Below, piece by piece: positions 17,518 through 25,691 of a DNA stretch of 64,000 nucleotides. The DNA is from an uncultured Porphyromonadaceae bacterium (GTDB lineage: Bacteria > Bacteroidota > Bacteroidia > Bacteroidales > Muribaculaceae): assembly GCA_902495245.1 (NCBI GenBank), contig CABUWI010000009.1, positions 1 through 64,000 on the forward strand, written 5' to 3'. Each line of letters begins with the position of its first letter. The first letter of the stretch is position 1. The translations under genes were made by a program, and so were the position numbers. The notes under the pieces are model-generated. The model saw only the letters and a program-made list of their open reading frames with translations, had not been told where the DNA came from and ran no database searches.

Positions 17518-19167
17518 ATGAAGAAGTTTTTACTCTCAGCATGCGTGGTCGGCATCGCGGCCTCGGCATCGGCCATTGAGCCGTTCGTCATTCCGCAGTC
17601 GAACATCACAGCTTTCTCACCCGACAACAAGATTGCCGCAAGTTCCTATTTCGACAATCTGTTCATTTTCGATCTTGACAAACTCGGCGCAGATCCCGTC
17701 ATCTACAGCTCGAGCGCTGACGGCCTGACAACCTACAACACCGGCCTGGGCGCATGTATCAGCGACAAGTTCATATGCGCCCACCGCGGCAATCTGGGTA
17801 CGGCAGTGTGGATTTACCGCTTCGCCGGCGACGACAAAACCCTGACCGGCCGCTGGCAGCCGCTCAATGCCAAAGAGCCGAACACCGGCATGGGCGCCGC
17901 CCACGCCGTTACGCCCGACAGCAAGCGCATCTGCGGCAATCTGCCCACAGGTGTTGAATTCGGCGTCGAGACGGACGGCCTCATGGTCGCCCCCTGCATC
18001 TGGGACTACACCGGCTCGACCTTCAAGCGCACCCTGCTCCCCTACCCCGAAAAAGATTATGCAGGTCTCGCACCGCAATATGTTACGGCGCTGTCAATCA
18101 GCGACGACGGCCGCACCATCATCGGCCAAAGCGTCTCTAACAACGGCTTTCTCAAAGAATACATAATCTACACTCAGGCCGAAGACGGCACATGGAGCTA
18201 TCGCCGCCCGTTTGCCGACCTGGTCAACCCCAACAAACGCGAGCTGCCCACCTATCCCGAAGGCGAAGCTCCCGTGGTTCCGTCGCCCGAATCATACATG
18301 ACCGAAGCGGAACTCGAAGCCTACACCGCCGCATATAACGCATGGTACGACGCGGGCGCCGACGAAGCCACCATGCCGCAATATGGCAGCTACATGACTC
18401 CGGAAGAAGTCGATGCCTACAACAAAGCCGCCGAAATCAGCAACAAATATCAGCTGGCGGTTCAGGAGTATCTCGATGCCGACCTCAAGATTCGCGACGA
18501 AAGCATCACGTTCGTGTTCAATCAGGGCGCCATCTCGCCCAACGGCAAGTATCTGGCCTCGACCACCGAGACGGGCTATTATACCTCCGACGCCGTATGG
18601 CACTCGACCTACAAGCCGCTGCTCTACGACATTGAAAACGACAAGATTATCGTCAACGACGGCCCGAGCATTCTCGTTACCGGCGTGAGCGACGACGGCG
18701 ACGTCATCGGCTACGAGCGCCGCGACGACATCGAGTTCGGCTACGTACTTCCCGCCGGCGCAACCGAGTGGATGCCCCTCGAAAAATGGGTGGTTGAACG
18801 CAACCCCGAACTGGCCGAGTGGGTCGAGAAGAACTGGAAACACGAAATTCAGGTAATCATCGACCCCGATGAAGACATCACCGAATTCCGGGATATGTAC
18901 ATCACCGGCATGCCCTTCATGAGCCGCGACTTCTCGATGCTCTCGACCGTAGCATACTATTTCTGGAACGACGCACCGTCGGAATGCTTCCAGAGCTACT
19001 GCTCGAGCATCGTGCCCCTGGGCGCCAAAGACGCCATTCGCGAAGTGGCAGCCGAGGCAAAGCCCGCCGACTCGCAGGCAGTGTTCAACCTCCAGGGCGT
19101 GCGAGTGGACAAGCCCTCGACGCCCGGCATCTACATCAGCAACGGCAAGAAATTCGTGGTGAAATAA
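17518..19167 (+). CDS. Secreted protein of unknown function with type-IX-like tail
   Basis: A 549-aa exported protein with a clear signal peptide (MKKFLLSACVVGIAASASA). The body contains repeated short beta-strand motifs ending in Asp-Gly turns, such as NITAFSPDNKIAAS, SISDDGRTIIGQS, AISPNGKYLASTT and VTGVSDDGDVIGYE. This suggests a beta-propeller of the TolB or WD type, which is inference. A Tyr- and Glu-rich insertion lies at about 255-320. The C-terminus AVFNLQGVRVDKPS...GIYISNGKKFVVK resembles a type IX secretion or surface-anchoring tail. It has its own promoter and terminator, so it is probably monocistronic. Confidence 0.8.
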   Translation: MKKFLLSACVVGIAASASAIEPFVIPQSNITAFSPDNKIAASSYFDNLFIFDLDKLGADPVIYSSSADGLTTYNTGLGACISDKFICAHRGNLGTAVWIYRFAGDDKTLTGRWQPLNAKEPNTGMGAAHAVTPDSKRICGNLPTGVEFGVETDGLMVAPCIWDYTGSTFKRTLLPYPEKDYAGLAPQYVTALSISDDGRTIIGQSVSNNGFLKEYIIYTQAEDGTWSYRRPFADLVNPNKRELPTYPEGEAPVVPSPESYMTEAELEAYTAAYNAWYDAGADEATMPQYGSYMTPEEVDAYNKAAEISNKYQLAVQEYLDADLKIRDESITFVFNQGAISPNGKYLASTTETGYYTSDAVWHSTYKPLLYDIENDKIIVNDGPSILVTGVSDDGDVIGYERRDDIEFGYVLPAGATEWMPLEKWVVERNPELAEWVEKNWKHEIQVIIDPDEDITEFRDMYITGMPFMSRDFSMLSTVAYYFWNDAPSECFQSYCSSIVPLGAKDAIREVAAEAKPADSQAVFNLQGVRVDKPSTPGIYISNGKKFVVK

Positions 19168-19189
19168 TCTCCGCGACAATTCAGATAAA

Positions 19190-19235
19190 CATCGAGGCGA
19201 ATTCCCATCACGGGGATCCGCCTCGATGCTTTTTT
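19190..19235 (+). terminator. Rho-independent terminator after the secreted protein gene
   Basis: CATCGAGGCG and CGCCTCGATG form a perfect 10-bp stem around a 19-nt loop that itself pairs partly (ATTCCC with GGGGAT). The stem is followed by CTTTTTT. It lies 22 bp after the stop. Confidence 0.85.
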
Positions 19236-19278
19236 CAGAGCTGTAATTTATATAAATAGTTTTATAAGTTACATAATG

Positions 19279-20058
19279 TTATTTGAGGGCGGATTGCATG
19301 GCGGGGGTCAGGAGGGGCATCACCGAGTCGAGAGGCAGGGTGCACGTCGGCATGCCGGCGGCGTAGGGGGCGATGTCGTAGGGCTGATAGATGACCTGAA
19401 GGCCCTTGGCGGTGATGAACGGCGGGGCCGAGGGGAGGCCGATGCTGTCGGGGCTGACGAGCAGGCCGTCGCCAAGCGCGAGCGACATTCCGTTCGGGCG
19501 GAAATATTGGTCGTTGAGTCCGCGCTTGATCAGCTCGACCATCTGCGCCTCGCAGCCGGGGCGCAGCGTGTTGCCCCACGTCAAGCGCACACCGTCGGCC
19601 AAGATGAACGTGGCCGGCGTGTATCGGCTCATGCCGTGCGCGCCGCCCGTGTAGGCATAAAAAGTGGACGCATAAGTGGCCAGCGCGGGCGAGGAGAACA
19701 GCGTGTCAACCGCGACCTGATAGCCGTAGGTCAGCGCGAATCCTTCTTCCTGAAAGCCTTCGAAATCGCTCTTGGCCTCGGCCAGGGTTGACTTGACAAA
19801 TTCTCCGGCGGCATCGGCCACGGTCTGCCCCGCGCTGTCGGCGCCCAACTGGCCGCAAATCCACCGACGCACGGAGTCGGCAAGCGCGGTCTGCCCGACG
19901 GGATAGACCGCCCTGACCTCGCTGACGGCTTTCGAGCCGCCAAGTTCAAGCGAGTCGGCCACGGCAACGGTTTCACATTCAATCACATCTGGCGCCGTCT
20001 TCACGCCACAGCCGGCTAGCGCCACCAGCGCCGCCGACATGACAAAAAATTTCTTCAT
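19279..20058 (-). CDS. DUF3298 (RsiV-like) lipoprotein
   Basis: A 259-aa lipoprotein with a lipobox (MKKFFVMSAALVALAGCG, Cys17). The body matches the DUF4163/DUF3298 pair of RsiV-type envelope proteins. STFYAYTGGAHGMSRY is the typical central motif, and the end has LQVIYQPYDIAPYAAGMP followed by LPLDSV. In Bacillus a protein with these domains is an anti-sigma factor that binds lysozyme. In Bacteroidales such lipoproteins are common and their role is mostly unknown. Its promoter overlaps a long inverted repeat at 20105-20160. Confidence 0.85.
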   Translation of the reverse strand: MKKFFVMSAALVALAGCGVKTAPDVIECETVAVADSLELGGSKAVSEVRAVYPVGQTALADSVRRWICGQLGADSAGQTVADAAGEFVKSTLAEAKSDFEGFQEEGFALTYGYQVAVDTLFSSPALATYASTFYAYTGGAHGMSRYTPATFILADGVRLTWGNTLRPGCEAQMVELIKRGLNDQYFRPNGMSLALGDGLLVSPDSIGLPSAPPFITAKGLQVIYQPYDIAPYAAGMPTCTLPLDSVMPLLTPAMQSALK

Positions 20059-20086
20059 AATTTTACAGATGTTGCTAACGAGACTG

Positions 20087-20118
20087 CAATATTACGCGTT
20101 TTTACGAATCATACCAAA
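20087..20118 (-). promoter_or_regulatory. Promoter of the DUF3298 lipoprotein gene
   Basis: On the reverse strand TTTG (20118-20115), a 20-bp spacer and TAATATTG (20094-20087) form a near-consensus promoter with one mismatch in the -7 box. The -33 element lies inside the left arm of the inverted repeat at 20105-20160. Confidence 0.5.
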
Positions 20119-20160
20119 CAAAATCGGCGAAAATTTCCGATTCTGTTTGGTATGATTACG
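20105..20160. repeat. Long imperfect inverted repeat overlapping a promoter
   Basis: The arm starting AATCATACCAAACAAAATCGG (20107) pairs with the arm ending at 20157 with a single mismatch over 21 bp, around a 9-nt loop CGAAAATTT. The pairing extends outward over CG with one bulge. No T-run follows on either strand, so it is not a standard terminator. It may be an operator for the lipoprotein gene or a small palindromic element between two reverse-strand genes. Confidence 0.75.
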
Positions 20161-20184
20161 AATTTCAAGAATGGAGAATGAGAA

Positions 20185-21462
20185 TCAGTTCTTCTTTTCT
20201 TCAGCGGGAGCAGTAGGGGCGAGTCTGAACATGATGGGGAGAGTGAAGCGGCAGGCAGTCGGCTTGCCCTTTACTGTGCCGGGCTTGAACTTTGGCAGTT
20301 CGCCGACCACACGCAGGGCTTCGGCATTGAGTTCTTTGCTGACGCCGCGAACAATCTCGGCGTCGCTGACAGAGCCGTCTTCGTTAATCACGAACCGCAC
20401 AAATACGCGACCCTGAACATTGTTTTTAATTGCGACTTCGGGATAGCGGATATTGCGTGCAAGCCACATGAAAAGTTCTTCATCACCACCGGGGAAGGCA
20501 GGCGCCACTTCCACGTTTTCAACGATAACTTTTTTCGGCGTTGGCTGTTGCGCCGCCGGAACGGCAACAGCAGCGGGAGCGGGTTTCGGCGTCAGGGCCG
20601 AGGCTTCGGAGGCGACGGCGGGATTGACGGCGAGCGCGACGGCCACAAGAGCCGCAGGAACGAGGGCGAGCACGCGCATGCGCGGCTTTGACGCCCGTTT
20701 GTTTTCTTGCATCATGGCAATTCGGTTTTTAAGTGAACAATGATTAAAATCGGCGGTCAAGGAGTTCGCGAACCTCCGTCCCGCAGCTTTTTGAATGAGG
20801 AGCAACTGATAGCGCTCGGGGTCGGCGCCCGAGCCGAGCACGGCGGCATCGGCGGCATATTCGTGGACCGCTGCGAGGTCGCGCTTCAGGAGCCATGCGC
20901 CCGGGGCATACCACGTGAGACACTGCACAAGGTTGGCCAAGAGCATGTCGACCCAGTGTGCGCCGCGAAGATGGGCGCGCTCGTGTGCCTCGAGCACCGC
21001 GCCGTCGGTCAGGCGGTCGGACTCTGACATGAGAATCCAGCGGCCCCACGTGAAAGGCACCATGCGGCGCCGATGGACGCGGACGTTATTGCCGATCGGG
21101 CGCGAGCGCAGAATCATCGCCCCGACGCGCAAAAGATTGACCAACAGCCGCAGCAGAAAGAGCCCCGCACCGACGGCATAGACAACGAAGACCGCCTGGC
21201 GGAAACTGAACGAGGAAGTCTTGGCAACCACGGGTTCCACAACGGCCCGACCGATTTCAATGTTGCCGGCGACGGCAGGGAGCGCCGGCTCGGGCAGCAG
21301 GAAAGGCACGACACCGAGGGCGAGCGCAAAGAGCATCGAGCCCACCAGCGCCGCGCGGCTCAGGGCGAAATTGCGGCTGCGGCCAAGGCCGCTGAGCCTG
21401 TAGCCCGCCGCAAGGAGCAGCAACGCCGCGCTGACTATGAGAGAGTATAAAAAGAGAATCAT
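20185..21462 (-). CDS. BlaR1-like M56 sensor peptidase with TonB C-terminal domain
   Basis: A 425-aa membrane protein of the MecR1/BlaR1 (M56) family. Membrane segments lie in the first 120 residues and again near 260-280. The cytoplasmic zinc motif is EAHERAHLRG (about 158-167), preceded by the conserved PFTWGRWILMS. The extracytoplasmic end is not a beta-lactam sensor but a TonB C-terminal domain, FPGGDEELFMWL, NIRYPEVAIKNNVQGRVFV and LPKFKPGTVKGKP. This design is common in Bacteroidetes. It overlaps the blaI-like repressor gene by 4 bp. The signal sensed is unknown. Confidence 0.9.
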   Translation of the reverse strand: MILFLYSLIVSAALLLLAAGYRLSGLGRSRNFALSRAALVGSMLFALALGVVPFLLPEPALPAVAGNIEIGRAVVEPVVAKTSSFSFRQAVFVVYAVGAGLFLLRLLVNLLRVGAMILRSRPIGNNVRVHRRRMVPFTWGRWILMSESDRLTDGAVLEAHERAHLRGAHWVDMLLANLVQCLTWYAPGAWLLKRDLAAVHEYAADAAVLGSGADPERYQLLLIQKAAGRRFANSLTADFNHCSLKNRIAMMQENKRASKPRMRVLALVPAALVAVALAVNPAVASEASALTPKPAPAAVAVPAAQQPTPKKVIVENVEVAPAFPGGDEELFMWLARNIRYPEVAIKNNVQGRVFVRFVINEDGSVSDAEIVRGVSKELNAEALRVVGELPKFKPGTVKGKPTACRFTLPIMFRLAPTAPAEEKKN

Positions 21463-21827
21463 GACTTTTTGTTTTTTACCATGTTGACCAGTTCGTCAAT
21501 CTGAGCGTCGGTGAGATTTTCCTCGCCGACCAGGGCCGAGATGACGCCATGGAGCGAATTGTTGAAATAGCGCCCCACCACTCCGCGCAGAACCTCACGC
21601 GAATATTCGCGGCGAGAAACCAGCGGGAAGTAGCGATAGCTGTTACCCAGAGTCTCGTGGCCCAGAAATCCTTTCTGCTCCATCAGGCGCACAAAGGTGG
21701 ACACGGTGTTGAAATGCGGCTTCGGCTCGGGCAGCAGGTCAATGAGCTCGCGGACGAACATCGGTCCGCGCTCCCAGAAGAGCCTCATCAGCTCCTCTTC
21801 TTTTTCTGTGAGATGCAACTTGTTCAT
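21459..21827 (-). CDS. BlaI/MecI-family transcriptional repressor
   Basis: A 122-aa winged-helix repressor (MNKLHLTEKEEELMRLFWERG...). The recognition region HFNTVSTFVRLMEQKGFLGHE matches the family. The C-terminal half (YFNNSLHGVISALVGEENLT) would form the dimerisation and cleavage region. The start at 21827 is preferred because upstream codons run through the operator and promoter. It is paired with the BlaR1-like peptidase, whose activation is expected to inactivate this repressor. Its own promoter contains a palindrome, indicating autoregulation. Confidence 0.92.
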   Translation of the reverse strand: MNKLHLTEKEEELMRLFWERGPMFVRELIDLLPEPKPHFNTVSTFVRLMEQKGFLGHETLGNSYRYFPLVSRREYSREVLRGVVGRYFNNSLHGVISALVGEENLTDAQIDELVNMVKNKKS

Positions 21828-21852
21828 TTTTCGTATATTTTGTTTCACAGCG

Positions 21853-21887
21853 CAAAGATAAACTAAAAAAGTTAGTTTGCAAACTAA
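21853..21887 (-). promoter_or_regulatory. blaI-like promoter with palindromic operator
   Basis: On the reverse strand TTTG, a 19-bp spacer and TATCTTTG (21860-21853) form a full promoter. The perfect 16-bp palindrome TTAGTTTGCAAACTAA (21872-21887) covers the -33 element. Further half-sites AAACTA and TAGTTT lie at 21882-21900. This is what a dimeric repressor's autoregulatory operator should look like. Confidence 0.75.
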
Positions 21888-21936
21888 ATCATATAGTTTA
21901 ACCTTTGTTAACACGTGATTTGTGGCTGATTTTTGC

Positions 21937-21944
21937 TAACTTTG
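21937..21944 (+). promoter_or_regulatory. -7 promoter box for pheA
   Basis: TAACTTTGCG lies 27 bp before the pheA start. TTTG sequences occur upstream at 21904 and 21919, but not at the ideal spacing. The box is divergent from the blaI promoter, so the palindrome could affect both directions. Confidence 0.5.
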
Positions 21945-21971
21945 CGCAAAATATCAAACAGAAATAAGCCA

Positions 21972-22859
21972 ATGTCTGAAGCCAACCGCATGCCGGCACG
22001 CCCCCGCGTAGCCATTCAGGGAATAGCCGGCTGTTTCCACGATGCCGCCGCGCGCGCCTTTCTTGCCGAACAAGGCATCGAAGAGGTCGAAACCGTGCCG
22101 TGCGACTCCTTTCCCGAGTTGTTCGACGCCATGAGCCGCGACGCGTCGCTCTTAGGGGCCGTGGCCATCGAGAACACCATTGCCGGCGCGCTGCTGGCCA
22201 ACCACGAGCTGCTGCGCCAGAGCCCGGTGAGCATCGTGGGCGAATATCGCATGCGCATCTCCCACGTGCTCTGCTCGCTCGAGAAAGACACGATTGAGAG
22301 CATCACCGAAGTGAACTCCCACGCCATGGCGCTGATGCAGTGCGAGCAATATCTGCGCCGCCACCCCCACATGAAGATGGTCGAGAAATTCGACACCGCC
22401 GGCGCCGCGGCCGAAATCGCCGCGCAGAAACTGCGGGGTCATGCGGCCGTGTGCGGCGAATATGCCGCCAATCTCTACGGCCTCAAGATTCTCGAAGCCG
22501 GAATCGAGACCAACAAGCGCAACTTCACGCGCTTTCTGATCTTGGCCGACCCGCTGCTGGCCGACGAGCTGCGACCTCGCTGCGAGCTGCTCGACAAGGC
22601 GTCGGTGGTTTTCACCCTGCCCCACACCCAGGGTGCGCTGAGCAAGGTGCTGACCATACTGACCTTCTACGACATCAACCTCTCCAAGATACAGTCAATG
22701 CCGATTCTGGGCCGCGAGTGGGAATATCGCTTCTATCTCGACCTGACCTACGACAGCTATGTGCGCTACCGCCAGGCCATCGACGCCGTGCGCCCGCTCA
22801 TCAACGACCTCAAGATTCTCGGCGAATACCGGTCAAACGAACTGAAAACAGAAAAATGA
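21972..22859 (+). CDS. pheA: Prephenate dehydratase with ACT domain
   Basis: Converts prephenate to phenylpyruvate for phenylalanine synthesis. The 295-aa protein has the catalytic domain with GIAGCFHDAAARAF, AIENTIAGALLANHELL and the substrate motif NKRNFTRFLIL (TRF at about 178-180). A C-terminal ACT domain (SVVFTLPHTQGALSKVL, then KIQSMPILGREWEYRFYLDL) gives feedback control by phenylalanine. It is a stand-alone dehydratase without chorismate mutase. The start MSEANRM is taken rather than an upstream in-frame codon inside the promoter. It overlaps the aminotransferase gene by 4 bp. Confidence 0.94.
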   Translation: MSEANRMPARPRVAIQGIAGCFHDAAARAFLAEQGIEEVETVPCDSFPELFDAMSRDASLLGAVAIENTIAGALLANHELLRQSPVSIVGEYRMRISHVLCSLEKDTIESITEVNSHAMALMQCEQYLRRHPHMKMVEKFDTAGAAAEIAAQKLRGHAAVCGEYAANLYGLKILEAGIETNKRNFTRFLILADPLLADELRPRCELLDKASVVFTLPHTQGALSKVLTILTFYDINLSKIQSMPILGREWEYRFYLDLTYDSYVRYRQAIDAVRPLINDLKILGEYRSNELKTEK

Positions 22860-24028
22860 AACCTATCGAACCCGCCAACCGCGTCAAGAACGTTCAGGAA
22901 TATTACTTCTCGCGCAAACTGCGCGAAGTGGCCCGGCTCAACGCCGAGGGCCTCGACATAATCAGCCTCGGCATCGGCGGTCCCGACCGCATGCCCGCCG
23001 CCGAGGTCATAGACACCCTCTGCACCGAAGCCGCCAGACCGGGCAACCACAGCTATCAGCCCTACACCGGGCTGCCCGAGCTGCGCGAGGCCATGGCCGC
23101 ATGGTACGGGCGCAGCTACGGCGTCAGCCTCGACCCGGCCCGCGAAATTCTGCCGCTCATCGGGTCGAAAGAGGGCATTCTGCACGTGTCGATGGCGTTT
23201 CTCAACCCGGGCGACGGCGTGCTCGTGCCCAATCCCGGCTATCCGACCTACACGTCGGTGAGCCGCCTGGTCGAAGCCGAGATTTTCCCCTACGACCTCA
23301 CGGCCGAAAACGGCTGGCAACCCGACTTCGACGCCCTTGAGCGCCTGCCGCTCGACCGCATCAAGCTGATGTGGGTCAACTACCCCCACATGCCCACAGG
23401 CACGCCCGCATCGAAAGAGCTGCTGCAGAAAATCGTCGACTTCGGCCGGCGCCACAACATCGTCATTGCCCACGACAACCCCTACTCGTTCATTCTCAAC
23501 GACGAGCCGCTGAGCATTCTGTCCATAGACGGCGCCCGCGAGGTGTGTATCGAAATGAACTCCATGAGCAAGAGCCACAACATGGCCGGCTGGCGCGTGG
23601 CGATGCTCGCGTCAAACCCGCAGTTTGTCGAGTGGGTGCTCAAGGTGAAGAGCAACGTCGACTCGGGCCAGTTCAAGCCCGTGATGCTCGCCGCCGCCAA
23701 GGGCCTCGCCCTCGGCCGGGAATGGTATGCCGAGCTGAACGGCGTCTACGCTGAGCGGCGCAAGGTGGCCGAAGAAATCATGACGGCGCTGCGGTGCACA
23801 TTCGACCCCGCGCAGCGCGGCCTCTTCCTCTGGGGCCGTCTGCCTCAGGGCGAAACGTCGGCCGAAGCGTTCTGCGACCGCATTCTCCACGGCGCGCGCG
23901 TATTCGTCACCCCCGGCTTCATCTTCGGCAGCAACGGCGAAGGCTACCTGCGCATCTCGCTCTGCGCCACGGTCGAAAACCTGCGCCGCGCCCTCGACCG
24001 CGTCCGCCTTTTCACCGAAAAAGTGTAA
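22856..24028 (+). CDS. Class I/II PLP-dependent aminotransferase
   Basis: A 390-aa fold-type-I aminotransferase, probably the aromatic or aspartate aminotransferase that completes phenylalanine and tyrosine synthesis, judging from the coupled pheA. Visible motifs are SYQPYTGLPELREAMA, NPGYPTYTS, WVNYPHMPTG (Asn binding PLP) and SMSKSHNMAGWRVAM with the Schiff-base lysine at about 239. LRISLCA near the end carries the carboxylate-binding arginine. The last codons (Phe-Thr-Glu-Lys-Val-stop) are copied twice in the DNA just downstream. The substrate is inferred from context only. Confidence 0.9.
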   Translation: MKPIEPANRVKNVQEYYFSRKLREVARLNAEGLDIISLGIGGPDRMPAAEVIDTLCTEAARPGNHSYQPYTGLPELREAMAAWYGRSYGVSLDPAREILPLIGSKEGILHVSMAFLNPGDGVLVPNPGYPTYTSVSRLVEAEIFPYDLTAENGWQPDFDALERLPLDRIKLMWVNYPHMPTGTPASKELLQKIVDFGRRHNIVIAHDNPYSFILNDEPLSILSIDGAREVCIEMNSMSKSHNMAGWRVAMLASNPQFVEWVLKVKSNVDSGQFKPVMLAAAKGLALGREWYAELNGVYAERRKVAEEIMTALRCTFDPAQRGLFLWGRLPQGETSAEAFCDRILHGARVFVTPGFIFGSNGEGYLRISLCATVENLRRALDRVRLFTEKV

Positions 24029-24096
24029 TTTTCCACCCCTGATTTTACCGAAAAAGTGTAAAATCAGGGCCGCTTTTTCACCGAAAAAATGTAAAA
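24009..24096. repeat. Three copies of the aminotransferase 3' end
   Basis: TTTTCACCGAAAAAGTGTAA, the end of the aminotransferase gene (24009-24028), recurs as TTTTACCGAAAAAGTGTAAA (24043-24062) and TTTTCACCGAAAAAATGTAA (24075-24094). Each copy would again encode Thr-Glu-Lys-Val/Met-stop. Copy spacing is 34 and 32 bp. Confidence 0.85.
24037..24069. terminator. Bidirectional hairpin terminator between convergent genes
   Basis: CCCTGATTTTAC (24037-24048) and GTAAAATCAGGG (24058-24069) form a perfect 12-bp stem around a 9-nt loop. It lies between the aminotransferase and trpB2, which converge. Internal T and A tracts could serve both directions, though no long T-run follows on the forward strand until CTTTTT at 24073. 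Confidence 0.65.
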
Positions 24097-24101
24097 CCAA
24101 T

Positions 24102-25472
24102 TTATTTCGATGGTTTAATATCGTTGACGCCTTGGAGGTTGGAGGAGATTTCGCGGTCGGAGATGGGGTGGTTCTGGAGGTCGCCGGCGAAGTATTTGTC
24201 GTAGGAGGCCATGTCGATGAGGCCGTGGCCGGAGAGGTTGAAGAGGATTACCTTCGGCTCGCCGGTTTCGGTGCACACCTTTGCCTCGCGGATTGCGGCG
24301 GCAATGGCGTGGCACGACTCGGGGGCCGGCACGATGCCCTCGGTGCGCGCAAAGAGCGTTCCGGCGTCAAACGATTCGAGCTGGGGAATGTCGACCGCCT
24401 CCATAAAGCCGTCGTGCATCAGCTGCGAGACGATGACGCCCGCGCCGTGATAGCGCAGGCCGCCGGCGTGGATATTAGCCGGCTTGAAATTGTGGCCGAG
24501 GGTGAGCATGGGCAGCAGCGGCGTATAGCCGGCCTCGTCGCCGAAATCATATTGGAAACGTCCGCGCGTCAGCTTGGGGCACGACTCCGGCTCAGCGGCC
24601 ACAAAGCGCGTGCGGCGCTCACCCGTGAAGTTATGGCGCATGAAGGGGAAGGCGATGCCTCCGAAATTGGAGCCGCCGCCAAAGCAGGCGATGACCACGT
24701 CGGGATATTCGCCGGCCATGGCCATCTGTTTCTCGGCCTCGAGACCGATGACGGTCTGATGGAGCGAGACGTGGCACATCACGGAACCGAGTGTGTATTT
24801 GCAGCCGGGAGTGGTGCGCGCCAGCTCGACGGCCTCGGAAATGGCCGTGCCGAGCGAGCCCTGATGGTTAGGGTCGCGCGTCAGAATGTCCTTGCCGGCA
24901 CGGGTCGACATTGAGGGCGAGGGTGTTACCTGCGCGCCGAAAGTGTGCATGATGCTGCGGCGATAGGGTTTCTGCTCATAGCTGATCTTCACCTGATAGA
25001 CGGCGGCCTCGAGGCCGAACATGCGCGCCGCATAGGCCAGCGAGGCGCCCCACTGGCCCGCGCCCGTCTCGGTGGTTACGTTGGTAACGCCGTCAAGCTT
25101 GCAGTAATAGGCCTGCGGAATGGCCGAGTTGAGCTTGTGGGAGCCCATGGGACTGACGCTCTCGTTCTTGAAATAGATGTGGGCCGGAGTGCCGAGCGCC
25201 TTTTCGAGCGCATAGGCGCGCACCAGCGGTGTGCTGCGATAATATTTGTAGAGCTCGCGCACCGGCTCGGGAATGTCAATCCAGGCGTCGGTGGTGTTCA
25301 GCTCCTGGCGGCACAGCTCCTCGGCGAAAAGCGGATAAAGGTCTTGGGCCTTGACGGGTTCGCCGGTCTTGGGGTTGCGCATCGGTTGCGGCTTGACTGG
25401 CATTTCGGCCTGTATGTTATACCATTGGCGGGGAATCTCGTCCTCGCTCAACATAAAGCGTTTCTGTTTCAT
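24102..25472 (-). CDS. trpB: Tryptophan synthase beta chain, TrpB2 type
   Basis: A 456-aa PLP enzyme of the TrpB2 branch, which condenses indole and serine, in many species as an indole-salvage enzyme without TrpA. Branch features are the long N-terminus with IPRQWYNIQAEMP and EPVRELYKYYRSTPLVRA. The PLP lysine lies in GSHKLNSA (about 113), followed by ETGAGQWGASLA and the glycine loop CFGGGSNFGG. The start lacks a recognisable promoter. No trpA or other trp genes are near. It converges with the pheA-aminotransferase pair, so the area is an aromatic amino acid cluster. Confidence 0.93.
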   Translation of the reverse strand: MKQKRFMLSEDEIPRQWYNIQAEMPVKPQPMRNPKTGEPVKAQDLYPLFAEELCRQELNTTDAWIDIPEPVRELYKYYRSTPLVRAYALEKALGTPAHIYFKNESVSPMGSHKLNSAIPQAYYCKLDGVTNVTTETGAGQWGASLAYAARMFGLEAAVYQVKISYEQKPYRRSIMHTFGAQVTPSPSMSTRAGKDILTRDPNHQGSLGTAISEAVELARTTPGCKYTLGSVMCHVSLHQTVIGLEAEKQMAMAGEYPDVVIACFGGGSNFGGIAFPFMRHNFTGERRTRFVAAEPESCPKLTRGRFQYDFGDEAGYTPLLPMLTLGHNFKPANIHAGGLRYHGAGVIVSQLMHDGFMEAVDIPQLESFDAGTLFARTEGIVPAPESCHAIAAAIREAKVCTETGEPKVILFNLSGHGLIDMASYDKYFAGDLQNHPISDREISSNLQGVNDIKPSK

Positions 25473-25573
25473 GATTTTGTCGTTTACATTACTAAACGCA
25501 AATTAACGTCTTTTTGCTTAGATTCGCAAATAAAAAACTCATCTCGCCGCCCGAAAACGGGGCGAATTTACGC

Positions 25574-25664
25574 AAAATGCTCTCCCGGGAGAGCATTTTC
25601 GACAAAAAGTGCTCTGCAGAAAGAGCATTTTTCGCAAAAAGTGTTGTCCGGAGAGAGCATTTTT
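25574..25664 (+). repeat. Tandem 32-bp palindrome-containing repeats before the ATPase gene
   Basis: Two full 32-bp units (25579-25610 and 25611-25642) and a partial third (25643-25664) share the pattern GCTCT-n6-AGAGCATTTTTCGnnAAAAAGT. The first unit holds a perfect 26-bp palindrome (25574-25599) centred on CCCGGG. The third unit supplies the -33 element of the ATPase promoter. There are no spacers between units, so this is not a CRISPR array. Confidence 0.88.
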
Positions 25665-25674
25665 ACTATATTTG
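25644..25674 (+). promoter_or_regulatory. Promoter of the first DUF4143 ATPase gene
   Basis: TTG (25644-25646), a 20-bp spacer and TATATTTG (25667-25674) form a perfect -33/-7 pair, 17 bp before the ATG. The -33 lies within the third repeat unit. Confidence 0.75.
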
Positions 25675-25691
25675 CAAAAATTTTTGATGAT

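Noticed and set aside
25574..25664. Tandem repeats as a CRISPR array
   Set aside because: Units are directly adjacent with no variable spacers, there are fewer than three units and no cas genes. They form part of a promoter.
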